In this document: positions 1 to 10,600 of the stretch, one piece after another
How positions within the stretch are numbered: position 1 is the first letter of the stretch
How the letters are laid out: each line of letters begins with the position of its first letter
Source: Candidatus Opimibacter skivensis
GTDB lineage: Bacteria; Bacteroidota; Bacteroidia; Chitinophagales; Saprospiraceae
Length of the DNA: 64,000 nt
Reading direction: 5' to 3'
NCBI GenBank assembly: GCA_016722045.1
Contig: JADKGY010000029.1
Location: 806,001-870,000, forward strand
Program-made: the position numbers and the translations under genes
The notes under the pieces: generated by a model
The model's input: only the letters and a program-made list of their open reading frames with translations
Database searches by the model: none
What the model was told of the DNA's origin: nothing

Positions 1-565
1 GCACAATCTGCTTAATATAAAGAGGATTGCATAACAATGTCGCTACTTCATTGATCAGGATGACTTGTGGATTTGGATCACAATTATCATGTACTTCAGG
101 CCCGGTAAATAAAGGCAACTCAAGACATGATATTGTATCATTCGTACACACTAATGTTGGCTTCCACTTGTCTTGAACTGTAATATAATGCCAACAACTA
201 TTGCCCGTGATGGTATCTACCACACTGGCAATTAATGTTGTTCCGATTTCAGCTCCGGTGACGGTAGCATTTGGTAAAGTATCATTCCCCAATGTAATGA
301 TATACACCTTGAAACCCCCACCCGTACATTCGCTTGTATCAGCAATCATTGCTACTGTTACTTTAGCGGTACAATCGAAACCTAGTGAAATTTGAGCGCC
401 GTGGCAACTTAGCGAGCAGTTACCCTGGCTAAAGCCGGGGTTTTGCCACAGGAGCAGTAATAGTAGTAAGCTCGCTGTCAGGGATTGGGACAAAAGTCTT
501 GGATACTGTTTGAGACGTTTACGCACACCATCCCTGAGAGAAACAGAATAGTCCGTTTTCTTCAT
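1..565 (-). CDS. N-terminal part of a secreted HYR-type surface protein (cut by window edge)
   Basis: The frame is open from an ATG at 565 to the left edge, giving 188 codons of a longer gene. The N-terminus has a basic stretch (KKTDY, then RKRLKQYPR), a leucine-rich hydrophobic run and a likely signal cleavage after GFSQG. The mature part is Cys-rich and resembles the start of the 2160-aa protein encoded next to it: both carry GNSC, then a VxDKxKPTLVCT motif, then DNCDP. The start is preceded by ATCTC directly before ATG, a context shared with six other genes in this island. The rest of the gene, presumably HYR repeats and a sorting domain, lies outside the window. Function is unknown; a surface adhesin or structural role is inferred from the family. 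Confidence 0.75.
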   Translation of the reverse strand, partial: MKKTDYSVSLRDGVRKRLKQYPRLLSQSLTASLLLLLLLWQNPGFSQGNCSLSCHGAQISLGFDCTAKVTVAMIADTSECTGGGFKVYIITLGNDTLPNATVTGAEIGTTLIASVVDTITGNSCWHYITVQDKWKPTLVCTNDTISCLELPLFTGPEVHDNCDPNPQVILINEVATLLCNPLYIKQIV

Positions 566-979
566 GAGATCTTAGTTTTAGTTAAAAAAAAATAGTTAAG
601 CCTATATTGAAAGAGTACAGCAAAAGGCTGTAAATCCTTGTCAATAGCAATTGTGTGATCAATTGGTCAGGATCCCTTTAAAAGGATCTAGTCCATTCCA
701 GGCTTATTATCATTTGGAAAACTCAGGAGGTCGTAAAAGCAATTTATCGTGGTTCTAACACATACAGAAAATTGCAACCTGTATAAAAGTATAAATCAGC
801 ACATAACAGATTAAAAAAATCTCTAATGCCTTCACAAATATAGATTAGCTATAATATGTTCTTATGCCCTGAATAAGGTATTTTTTAAATTACTAATTTT
901 TATAACTTGTATTTAATTATTTATCAGATATTTATATAATCATTTTTTTGTTTTTATCTCTATTATTGTAGGAATGGCA
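566..979. other. AT-rich intergenic region without a gene
   Basis: No convincing open frame, tRNA or repeat is seen. The region holds the 5' flank of the partial gene at the left edge. Its right end leads into the terminator of the following minus-strand gene. Confidence 0.5.
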
Positions 980-980
980 A

Positions 981-1009
981 AAAAAAATCCCTCCACGGAG
1001 GAGGGATTT
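981..1009 (-). terminator. Rho-independent terminator of the 2160-aa HYR gene
   Basis: A perfect 10-bp stem (985-994 with 1000-1009, arm AAATCCCTCC) and a 5-base loop are followed on the minus strand by a T run. It lies about 50 bp downstream of the stop codon at 1062. Confidence 0.85.
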
Positions 1010-1061
1010 CCCAAACAGTAACGTCAATGGACCTTGTAAAAGACCCAGAGTCTCAAAAAAA

Positions 1062-4000
1062 CTAATCGTTTGTGAAGCTCATTTTACGTGTAAAACTTGC
1101 ATTCGCTGTATACAGTGTATAGTAATACATACCCGGTAGCTTAAGAGATCCAGATTTAACATGGATATCATTATGGCCTGCTACCGCAGCAGTAGAATAA
1201 TCAAATACCTGCTTGCCATTAATATCATGGATCACAAGGCGTACATCCTCTGACTTGGGCAAATAGAAACTTATAACTGTTTCATCAGAGAATGGATTAG
1301 GTGTATTCTGATAAAGATGGTATTCATCCATTGTAGCTTCCGTTCCATCCAATACCTTCATTTCAACCCTTTTAACCATAATATTCTCACCATCTTCCTT
1401 ATAGGCTTCAGGCAATATGAAGGTCGATTCAAGAGAAATTTTATTGACTGCCAAATTTACGTTCGGAATTGAGAGAATCACTTTACCTGAAATATCTCTG
1501 GCAACAGCAGAAGACCAGCTAACATTCACTGTCATTTCACTGGCATCATAATACCAATCATCTTTACCCAAGAGATCAGATTTGACATTCTGTATCTGGT
1601 CTTCATTTAATTCCCCTACATAGAGGCTAAACTGAATTCCATCAATTTCAGACTGGTCCACAGGCGCTGTGATTTCGATTTTTGTTCCCTTTACCTGAAT
1701 TGAGGAATATGCATTCATGTTCAGTTGAAAATACCCTGAATTTCTGGGCTCAATTTTTTCACCATCAGCATGGGAGAGAAAATAAGTGCCATTTATATCG
1801 CCGATCTTAACACCGATAAAATTTAAGGCATTGACATCATGCGAAATACTATCCAGCCATACTTCCTCTACAAAAGGATACGCGAATGGATTATTTGCAT
1901 CCGGGAATTCATATCCCTGGGATACAAACCTCCAGGATGTGTTATTCGGAAACCTATCGGTAATACCAAGTATAAGTTTACGGATCGCAAGCAAATCCAG
2001 AGCGGTAATATTTCCACTCTTGTTGGCATCAGCAGCTATTAACTTATACGGCGAATTAAGTTTAGTAATTCCCAATAAATGCTTTTGGATAAGGACTAAA
2101 TCAAGTGTAGAAACACCTTCCCTTGGATTTCGATCATTGAACGGGACCACCATATATCCTGTTCCTTTGGTTAGACCCCGAATGGTATAACGACCCTCAT
2201 GATCGGTAGTGTCAGGAATCATCGGAGCATTCGAAATACTAACCTGCACATCACTTACTGCCTGACCGACCTCACTCTGAACATTTCCAAACAACACAAG
2301 TCCATCACCACAGAAATCATCGGGATCCCTCAGTTCAAGATCTGCAAAAGCACAACTATCTACCAACTGTGTGCCGTTGGCATTCCAAAACCAAAGCGGG
2401 AATGTTGAAACTCCTACATCTCCGCAATCAAATACACGTGTTGTATCAAATGCATTTGTACCTGAATAGCTAACAATAAAATCTCCAGGGTCAGTACAGC
2501 CGCCGGCACTGAATATCACAAAAATGCGGGCACTGAGTGTAATTTCAAGTTCCTGTGGCAAATAGACGATCTGTTTTTCACACATAAAGGTTGTTGGATT
2601 CGGATCTACAACGGTAAGTTTAACATCCATTGTCGAAATATTTCCACAACCATCTGTTGCCGTAAACAATACAATGGTAACACCTATTGGATAATTCCCA
2701 CTTGCATTAGAACCTGAATTAACACCATAAGGTGAATTGTTCGTAATGGAAACACCTGCACAATCTGTTGCAGAAGCAATGAGTGAAAAGAAGGCAACGC
2801 AATTTGCATTGGCTGTTTTTGTCATATCATTGATATTGGTGAATAATGGTGGCACCATATCCTGAACATTGATTGTTTGCACAAACGTAAAAGTTGCAGT
2901 TGGCATCTGACAGTTGTCCACTATTGTCCACGTACGTGTAATGATTCTACACGGTGTATTCGGATTATTATCGATGATCATTTGCGTAACATCCACATGT
3001 GATATTATCGGATTGGAACACTGCAATGCTCCCGGACTGATGACTGGTACTCCATTAGGTATATTCTGCGGTTCTGTAGAATTACAGATGTTCACACTTA
3101 TAGGAGAAGGTGGCCAGGTGATATTGCTCAGATTTAATGGAGTCGGATTGACAATCGTTACTATTTGTATACACGTAGCCGTATTTCCACTTCCATCTGC
3201 TGCTGTAAATGTCCGTACAATTGTTCCAAGATTACAATTATTCAGATTTAATACATGCGTCTCGGTGATGATGGCCGGAGGGCAGTTATCTGTTGCTGTG
3301 GCATTACCAAATTGACCTGTATTGTTTGGATCAGTTACTGTATGGCAATCTACTGTCACATTCGCCGGACATGTAATACTTGGAGGCATATTATCAACTA
3401 CAGTTACAATAGCTGTGCATGTAGCTGAACCTCCATTTTGATCTGTTACAGTAAGTGTAACAATATTTGGTCCTAGGTTAGTGCAATTAAAATTGGTTTG
3501 TGAAAGCATAAATTGAAGCATACCTCCATTACAACCGCCACCTGATCCGTTGTTTATCTGGCTTGGATCAATAGATGCATTTCCATTTACATCCAGAAAA
3601 ATTGTCACGTTCTGACAACTAGCCTGGAGACCTCCGCCGCCTTCATTAACAGTTACAGTCGCAGTACATGTCGAAGAATTAAGTGCGCAATCAGTTACCG
3701 TCAAGGTGACAAGATTGGCGCCAATATTCGCACACGTAAATGTATTCGGGAAAACCGAAAGAGTCACAGGTCCACAATTATCAGTTGATCCGCTTCCTAT
3801 CTGAGAGCCGGTGATTGTAACCATTCCATTTCCCATTAATGAGACGGTGATGTTCACGGCGACACATACTGGTGCAGTTGTATCATCCGTCACGATTGTT
3901 TGGTTGCACGTCCCTGTATTTCCACAATCGTCTGTCGCTCGCCATGTCCTTATCACTGTAAATTCCTGAGGACATGCAGTTCCTATGAGCACATCAGTAA

Positions 4001-7000
4001 ATGTAATTGCCAATGATGCATCACAAACATCCGTTGCTGTCGCCGTTCCTGTGTTTGCAGGAGCTGTACTTGCAGAGCATTGAATAGTGACATTTGCCGG
4101 ACATGTGACCAGAGGTGCCACGCTATCTGTGATCGTTATCGTTTGAACGCACGAACTTGAATTAGCACAGTCATCTGTGGCTACCCATGTCCTCGTGATT
4201 ATCTGTACGGCAGGACAAGGGCCTCCTGTAACCACATCTGAGAATGTTATTGTCGGTGTCGCATCACACACATCAGTTGCTGTAGCAGTACCTGTATTTG
4301 CAGGCAATGTACTTGCGTTACATTGAATGGTTATATTAGGTGGACACGTAATGGCAGGCGCCACAAGATCATTTATCGAAACCAATTGTATACATGTACT
4401 TGAATTCCCGCAATGATCAGTTGCCCTCCATGTTCTGCTGATTGAAAAACCCAAAGGACATCCTCCACCCGCAACTGTAACATCAGTAAATGTAATGATC
4501 GGTGCCCCATCACAATTATCTGTTGCAGTAGCAGTACCTGTTATTGGAGGCAGGGTCGATGAATTACATTCGATGGTTATATTTTGTGGACATGTAATCA
4601 CAGGGACAACAGTGTCAACGACCTGAATGATTTGACTACAAGTACTGACATTGCCACATCCATCCGAAGCGGTCCAGGTTCTAGTAATTGTAAACGCCTG
4701 GGGACATGAGCCTGCGACAGTGACATCACTGAAAGTAATTGTATTGAGGAATGCGCAATTATCCGTAGCAGTTGCTGTACCTGTATTCGCAGGTAATGTA
4801 CTGGCTGAGCATTGAATGGTGACGTTTGGTGGACAAGTAATTAGTGGAGCTGTATTATCTATTATTGAAATCGTCTGAAGACATGTGCTACTATTACCAC
4901 AATGATCGGTAGCCTTCCATGTACGCCTAAGGGTTCCTACCTGAACGCATATACCTGGCAAAATTGCATCCGTGAATGTAATGATTGGCGCTACATCACA
5001 ATTATCATTTGCTGTGGCAGTGCCTGTATTTGCAGGTAATGTACTTGCAAGGCATTGAATAGTCACATTCCCCGGACAAGAAATGATTGGTGCTGTACTA
5101 TCATCCACGAAAATAGTTTGCGCACAAACACTTGAATTTCCACAATGATCAGTAGCTCTCCATGTTCTTGTAATAGTTCGTTCCTGGGGACATGCTCCTC
5201 CTACTGTCACATCAGTAAATGTAATAGTAGGTGATGGATCACAATTATCAGTTGCAGACGCAGTACCCGTATTTCCAGGCAAAGTACTTGCTGTACATTG
5301 TATCGTCATATTTGCCGGGCATGATATCACTGGTGCATGACTATCATCTACAAAAATAGATTGGGTACAACTACTGGAGTTCCCACAATCATCTGTCGCT
5401 CTCCATGTTCTCGTAATGGTTCTTTCCTGAGGACATGCGCCACCTACTGTCACATCAGTAAACGTTAAAGTCGGGGTAGGATCACAATTGTCAGTAGCTG
5501 ATGCAGTACCTGTATTTGCGGGCAGTGTACTTGCGGTACATTCGATTGTCACTCCATTCGGACAAGTGATGACAGGTGGTGTACCATCATGGACAATAAT
5601 AAGCTGAATGCACGTACTTGAATTGCCACAATCATCTGTGGCCTTCCATGTTCTTGTGATCGTGTACTCTTGTGGCCCTGTAGGATTCGAAACATCGGTA
5701 AACGTAATAGTTGGAGTTGAATCACAATTATCAGTCGCTGTTGCACTTCCGGTAATTGACGGATTTGTCGAAGAAGAACATTCAATTGAGACATTTGGAG
5801 GGCATGTAATAACGGGTGCCAGATTATCATCAACCACAATCGTCTGAAGACATGTACTTGAATTGCCACAATCATCTGTTGCTTTCCATGTCCGCTTTAT
5901 TGTTCGCTCTTGAGGACATGCCGCTCCGATAGTCACATCTGAAAATGTAACAGTTGGTGTAGCGTCACAATGATCTGATGCTGTAGCAGTTCCTGTACTG
6001 CCAGGAAGTGTGCTCGCGGTGCATGCGATAGTTAAATTAATAGGACACGAGATCACTGGGGGTGTATTATCTGTAAGTACAATCGTTTGCATGCATGTAC
6101 TCATATTACCGCTGTGATCGGTCGCTTTCCAGGTCCGCATTATTATATATCCAACTGCGCAATTCACAGTTGCAACTGTTACATCACTGTATGTAATTAT
6201 AGGTACAGGATCACATCCGTCAAATGCCGTTGCATTTCCGGTACTGGCTGGCAAGGTGCTTGAATTACAATCGACAGTAATATTTCCCGGACAAATTATT
6301 GTAGGTGGCGTATTGTCTCTTACGGTTACATTGTATGCACACATACTTGAGTTGCCACACGGGTCAGTTGCCCGTATTGTGATGGTTGTCGTACCAACAC
6401 CTAAATTGACCATATTCCCAGGTGAAAAGATTCCGGGGACACCGCTCACGAATATGTCTATATCAATCATTGCAATATTTGAACACGCATCAGTTACCTG
6501 AGGCTGTGGCAGCGTGTATTTAGCTGTACATGCATTATTAGCCGCGCTTACTGTGACATTATTAGGGCATATCAGAACAGGTGGAATATTATCAATGATG
6601 CGTATTTCCTGCAAATGTGTCATAGTCCCGCTATTACACCAATCCATTACAGTCCATAATCTCAATATCTTCTGTGACCCATTACACATTGGTACTATTT
6701 GATCGGAATGGTAAACAACAATCTGACATGTTGATCCTACCGGCTCACCGTTGTATGTCGGTTCACCCGTAACAGAGGGATCAATATTAGCGTTCGTACA
6801 ACTCACTGTTATATTCGCCGGAAACATGATTTGACTTATCTGTGGTTTTTTCAGATATACTACATCCACACATGTTGAGCTGTTGCCAGATTGATCAGTA
6901 GCTGTCCATGTTACATTAATAATCTGAGTAAATCCATCCGGATTGCATGGCAAATTTTGAATCGTATAAGCAAACCATAAATCAGGATCAGGATCACAAT

Positions 7001-7544
7001 TGTCATACACTGCTTCAATCAAACTTTCAAAATTAATACTGGGTATGTCAATATTACATGGCAATGTATCACTGGTGCATACAAGCGTAGGTTTCAGCTT
7101 ATCTTCGACATGCACTGTCGACATACAGCTGTTACCTGTAGGTAATTCCGTCACCACAACCATGACATCGAGTCCAAGTTGTGCACAGAATACCGTATCA
7201 TTCAGAGGTCCCATTATATCGACATCATATTGATTAGCAGGATATGCAGGGGCATTAACTAAGGTCAATGCAGTCAAAACCGCATACCCGCCAAGACCCA
7301 ATGACACATTTACATTAGGCTTGCATGCCAATGCTAACACAGATGCATTTTCTGCTTCATCAACTACATTATTCTCCTTGCCATCCCAACAAATAGTCCA
7401 GCTCTTCACCTCATTGGCATTTGGAGCATCCATTCTCTTATCCGTTGACGCAGATAATGTTTGAATAAAAAGAAAAAACGAAGCGGCTATCATTAAACAG
7501 CCTTTCTTTGAAAGATACGATCCTGAATTACGCAGTGTTTCCAT
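1062..7544 (-). CDS. Giant secreted HYR-repeat protein with dockerin-like module and T9SS type A sorting domain
   Basis: 2160 aa. A signal peptide (hydrophobic core near residues 16-32, ending about SAS) is followed by a Cys-rich N-terminal region. Next come HYR-type immunoglobulin-like repeats with the recurring pattern (V/I)(T/S)CPxN(V/I)T, TGTATATDNCD, TRTWxATDxCGNSSTC; ten of them in tandem are unusually alike. Near residues 1770-1850 there is a dockerin-like pair: one degenerate segment ending GVSTLDLVLIQKHLLG, and one good calcium loop of the form DxNxSxNxxxxD. A cohesin-like beta domain follows, then a type A C-terminal sorting domain (NTPNPFSDETVISF, then GMYYYTLY). The protein is expected to be exported by T9SS and anchored at or released from the surface. 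HYR domains are generally linked to adhesion, but no ligand can be read here. Strong terminator downstream; monocistronic by spacing. Confidence 0.9.
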   Translation of the reverse strand: METLRNSGSYLSKKGCLMIAASFFLFIQTLSASTDKRMDAPNANEVKSWTICWDGKENNVVDEAENASVLALACKPNVNVSLGLGGYAVLTALTLVNAPAYPANQYDVDIMGPLNDTVFCAQLGLDVMVVVTELPTGNSCMSTVHVEDKLKPTLVCTSDTLPCNIDIPSINFESLIEAVYDNCDPDPDLWFAYTIQNLPCNPDGFTQIINVTWTATDQSGNSSTCVDVVYLKKPQISQIMFPANITVSCTNANIDPSVTGEPTYNGEPVGSTCQIVVYHSDQIVPMCNGSQKILRLWTVMDWCNSGTMTHLQEIRIIDNIPPVLICPNNVTVSAANNACTAKYTLPQPQVTDACSNIAMIDIDIFVSGVPGIFSPGNMVNLGVGTTTITIRATDPCGNSSMCAYNVTVRDNTPPTIICPGNITVDCNSSTLPASTGNATAFDGCDPVPIITYSDVTVATVNCAVGYIIMRTWKATDHSGNMSTCMQTIVLTDNTPPVISCPINLTIACTASTLPGSTGTATASDHCDATPTVTFSDVTIGAACPQERTIKRTWKATDDCGNSSTCLQTIVVDDNLAPVITCPPNVSIECSSSTNPSITGSATATDNCDSTPTITFTDVSNPTGPQEYTITRTWKATDDCGNSSTCIQLIIVHDGTPPVITCPNGVTIECTASTLPANTGTASATDNCDPTPTLTFTDVTVGGACPQERTITRTWRATDDCGNSSSCTQSIFVDDSHAPVISCPANMTIQCTASTLPGNTGTASATDNCDPSPTITFTDVTVGGACPQERTITRTWRATDHCGNSSVCAQTIFVDDSTAPIISCPGNVTIQCLASTLPANTGTATANDNCDVAPIITFTDAILPGICVQVGTLRRTWKATDHCGNSSTCLQTISIIDNTAPLITCPPNVTIQCSASTLPANTGTATATDNCAFLNTITFSDVTVAGSCPQAFTITRTWTASDGCGNVSTCSQIIQVVDTVVPVITCPQNITIECNSSTLPPITGTATATDNCDGAPIITFTDVTVAGGGCPLGFSISRTWRATDHCGNSSTCIQLVSINDLVAPAITCPPNITIQCNASTLPANTGTATATDVCDATPTITFSDVVTGGPCPAVQIITRTWVATDDCANSSSCVQTITITDSVAPLVTCPANVTIQCSASTAPANTGTATATDVCDASLAITFTDVLIGTACPQEFTVIRTWRATDDCGNTGTCNQTIVTDDTTAPVCVAVNITVSLMGNGMVTITGSQIGSGSTDNCGPVTLSVFPNTFTCANIGANLVTLTVTDCALNSSTCTATVTVNEGGGGLQASCQNVTIFLDVNGNASIDPSQINNGSGGGCNGGMLQFMLSQTNFNCTNLGPNIVTLTVTDQNGGSATCTAIVTVVDNMPPSITCPANVTVDCHTVTDPNNTGQFGNATATDNCPPAIITETHVLNLNNCNLGTIVRTFTAADGSGNTATCIQIVTIVNPTPLNLSNITWPPSPISVNICNSTEPQNIPNGVPVISPGALQCSNPIISHVDVTQMIIDNNPNTPCRIITRTWTIVDNCQMPTATFTFVQTINVQDMVPPLFTNINDMTKTANANCVAFFSLIASATDCAGVSITNNSPYGVNSGSNASGNYPIGVTIVLFTATDGCGNISTMDVKLTVVDPNPTTFMCEKQIVYLPQELEITLSARIFVIFSAGGCTDPGDFIVSYSGTNAFDTTRVFDCGDVGVSTFPLWFWNANGTQLVDSCAFADLELRDPDDFCGDGLVLFGNVQSEVGQAVSDVQVSISNAPMIPDTTDHEGRYTIRGLTKGTGYMVVPFNDRNPREGVSTLDLVLIQKHLLGITKLNSPYKLIAADANKSGNITALDLLAIRKLILGITDRFPNNTSWRFVSQGYEFPDANNPFAYPFVEEVWLDSISHDVNALNFIGVKIGDINGTYFLSHADGEKIEPRNSGYFQLNMNAYSSIQVKGTKIEITAPVDQSEIDGIQFSLYVGELNEDQIQNVKSDLLGKDDWYYDASEMTVNVSWSSAVARDISGKVILSIPNVNLAVNKISLESTFILPEAYKEDGENIMVKRVEMKVLDGTEATMDEYHLYQNTPNPFSDETVISFYLPKSEDVRLVIHDINGKQVFDYSTAAVAGHNDIHVKSGSLKLPGMYYYTLYTANASFTRKMSFTND
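3880..6310 (-). repeat. Ten tandem HYR-repeat units inside the 2160-aa gene
   Basis: About ten consecutive units of ~82 codons (~245 bp) each begin (A/P)P(V/I)ITCP and carry ASTLPANTGTATATDNCD-like and RTWxATDxCGNSSxC segments. Several neighbouring units are alike enough at DNA level to support unequal recombination. Boundaries are approximate, read from the motif positions. Confidence 0.8.
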
Positions 7545-7662
7545 TACTAATATAATTAATATTTGTTAAAAAACGGCAACTACAGTGTATGTAGAAATGC
7601 AGCCGAGTCATTTCTATCCTGATAAGTGTTGAAATCCAATGGAGTAAAATCGCGAAAAAAAT

Positions 7663-7692
7663 ATCTGATGAAGGAATTTTCCTCCACCAGAT
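7663..7692 (-). terminator. Terminator at the end of the 1323-aa gene
   Basis: Imperfect 12-bp inverted repeat (7663-7674 with 7681-7692) with a short loop, followed on the minus strand by a T-rich run. The right arm overlaps the last base of the stop codon of the gene ending at 7692. Confidence 0.7.
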
Positions 7693-10600
7693 CAATTAAC
7701 TATTATCATTCTATTGGTACTATGCTGAAAATCAGATTTAATTTCATATGTATACATTCCCGGGCCTGACAACTCAGATGCGTGAATGATAAATTCATTT
7801 TCTCCTTTTACCAATCGCACATTTCTTTTCAGAATTAACCTTCCATTCAAATCAAAGAAATTAAGCACTGCATCTTCCTGATATATGCTTTCAAAAAGAA
7901 TTGTTGTCTGATCTTTAAATGGATTTGGTTTATTGTTTATCTGTTGATTGCTTCCGTTTACAGCGGACAATTGTATACGCACGGGATCATCCTGCCCTAT
8001 TGAATAAGCCAATGGTATTGTAGGCTTCGGCTGGAGATAGAGTTTTACAGGGCGCCCATCGGGAGTTTTTTGTTTTAACCACATGGTGAACATGGGCATT
8101 TGTTCATTTACCCACTTATCAGATGTAAATGCCAGGATGGAAGCTCCTTGCCCTACAGTCTGCGGCATCCTGATATCATCAGTTGTAAGATTCTGTCCGG
8201 GTACCCAATCAATTAAATCATATCCGGCTTCATCCCAATCGAATGAAAACTGAATCGCATTATATTGGTCAGCATGCATCAAACTCACATCCACTTTGAA
8301 TATATCCTTTTCTTGCAGTTGAGTAATCGAATATTGTATGTCACAAGTCTGATCTGTCCTTGGAAGAACTATGGCATTGCCGAAATGCGTATTGGCGGAC
8401 AAATTCAGGTCTCCGATTTTAACAGCATTAAAATTGACTTCATTCATATTGGTGCTGAACGGATTGATTGTATATGTTTCAGGCCATGATGAAATCCAGG
8501 GATTTAGTGGGTCTGGAAAAATAAAGGCCTCATCAACAAAACGCCATGACGGGCTATTTGGAAGCTCATCAAAATATCCCAGAATTAATTTGCGTAACTG
8601 AATGATATCTATTGCTGTGACGCTTTGGCTGTTGTTCGCGTCCGCAGCAATGTATTGATATGGACTTTCAAACGGTTTTATTCCCAATAAATGCTTTTGA
8701 ATTTCCAAAAGATCTATTGTAGTTACTCCATTTTTTGCATCCCCTTGTTTAACAGGTCTCACCACATATTGACCTCCGAATGGCATAGTGGGAAATACGA
8801 AATATCCATCGCCGCTGCTGAGTGAACCAGCCAGATTACTTCCATCAAGATACACCGTTGCTCCTCCAAGCTTACCTGATCCGGGAACTTTAAGACTTCC
8901 TGAAATCACACCAGTTCCTCCCAATGTATTTGGACATATATGTCCATTGTCCTGGATGTCAACAGTAGTGGTGCAAACATCAGTAAGACCATTAATATCA
9001 ATAGCCCACAATTCTATAGGATTAGCACCCAGATTACTGCAATCAAATACTTTGGTGTCATCGTTAGGATCTGAGCTAAAAGCAAGTGTAAAAGGGTTTC
9101 CACATGATTGGCTGCTTCCGGCATCAAACATTTCTGCGCTCATAGTGACCATACCCCAGGTTGGATTTTGGCCCATAGCCATTAGATTTGTACTTAACCC
9201 TACTATACACTTTGCTGACGGGCCCTTACAACTTCTCACATTTACAAATTGTTCTATAGTATTTATATTACCGCAATGGTCCCACACCGAATAGAGGATG
9301 CGATGCAAACCAATAGGCATGTAACGTGAAAATTCTATTTCGCCTCCCGTCAAAACGGAAGATGTAAAATCAAATGTTGAATTATTATCCAGATCAATGT
9401 AATATGTCCAGGATAGCGATGCCAGGGATGAACAATCATCATGTGCAGATGCCGAAAAATCAAGTGTCAACCCATTACAATTCGGATCATAAGAACATGT
9501 GTCTATGTCTTCGATAGGATCAAACTCAGGAGGTACCTCATTGGTGACTTTGATGACCTGCAGGTGTGTCCATATACCTGTAGCGGGAGTGTTTAATTGA
9601 CACCAATCTATGACAGTCCATGTCCGCAATATTTTAAAACATGGTTGACCCTGGGTAAATTCAAACACATCATCATCATAGCTGACTCCAACAAGATCAC
9701 ACGGGCCATCAGTCAGTACTGGCTCATTATAAGGAGCTACTAAATCTTCAGGATCAAGTGAATCGATTTCGCAGATATTGGTGGTGATAAGATCAAGTGG
9801 CCATTGAATATCTGATAGGTCAAATGGATTATAATTAATGATGCTTATAGTTTGCTGGCATGATGATTGAAAACCTCCGGCATCTGTTGCTATAAATGTT
9901 CTTACAATTGTGCCTGTTCCACAGTTATTTACCGTTATACTTGCTGTTGAGGATACACTCACTCCACAATTATCCTGAGCTAAACCATCAAGTCCAAAGC
10001 AGTGAATACCGGGAATTCCATCACCCGGATCATCAATACATATTTGATGCCTGTCTGCTTCAGTCAATACTACTTTACCAAAAACGTCAAGATTCTGTGG
10101 TGTATAAGGGAACTGGCAACTAATTGTCAGATTACTTGGACAAATAATGCTTGGTGGCAGTTTGTCCTGTACCTCTACCTGTACCATGCAATCATTGAAA
10201 TGTCCGGATAAATATGTATCAGAAACCGGACCCGGTACTGGAGGAGAATCATAAACACGCAATATGACTCTGATAGGATTGTGGGCGATATCGGCACAAC
10301 AGAATTGAACAAAATCATCAAAGAGATTATTCAAATTGCCGGGGTTCGAACAAGAATAGCCTGCGGGCTGAGTCATTCTTTTAACCTTAAAATAAACAGG
10401 TCCACAATTATCATAACTGGCCGAATTAAATACAGAAGCAGGTATAAGGGAAGTTCCAAAATTATTTACAGGAATAATGAGACTTGGATTACATACTGGG
10501 ATTGGTGGCGTAAGGTCCTGGACAGTTATATACATTGTATCCTTTCCTTCCAATCCACAATCATTTGTTGCTTTGTAAATAAATCTATGAATTCCAACCG

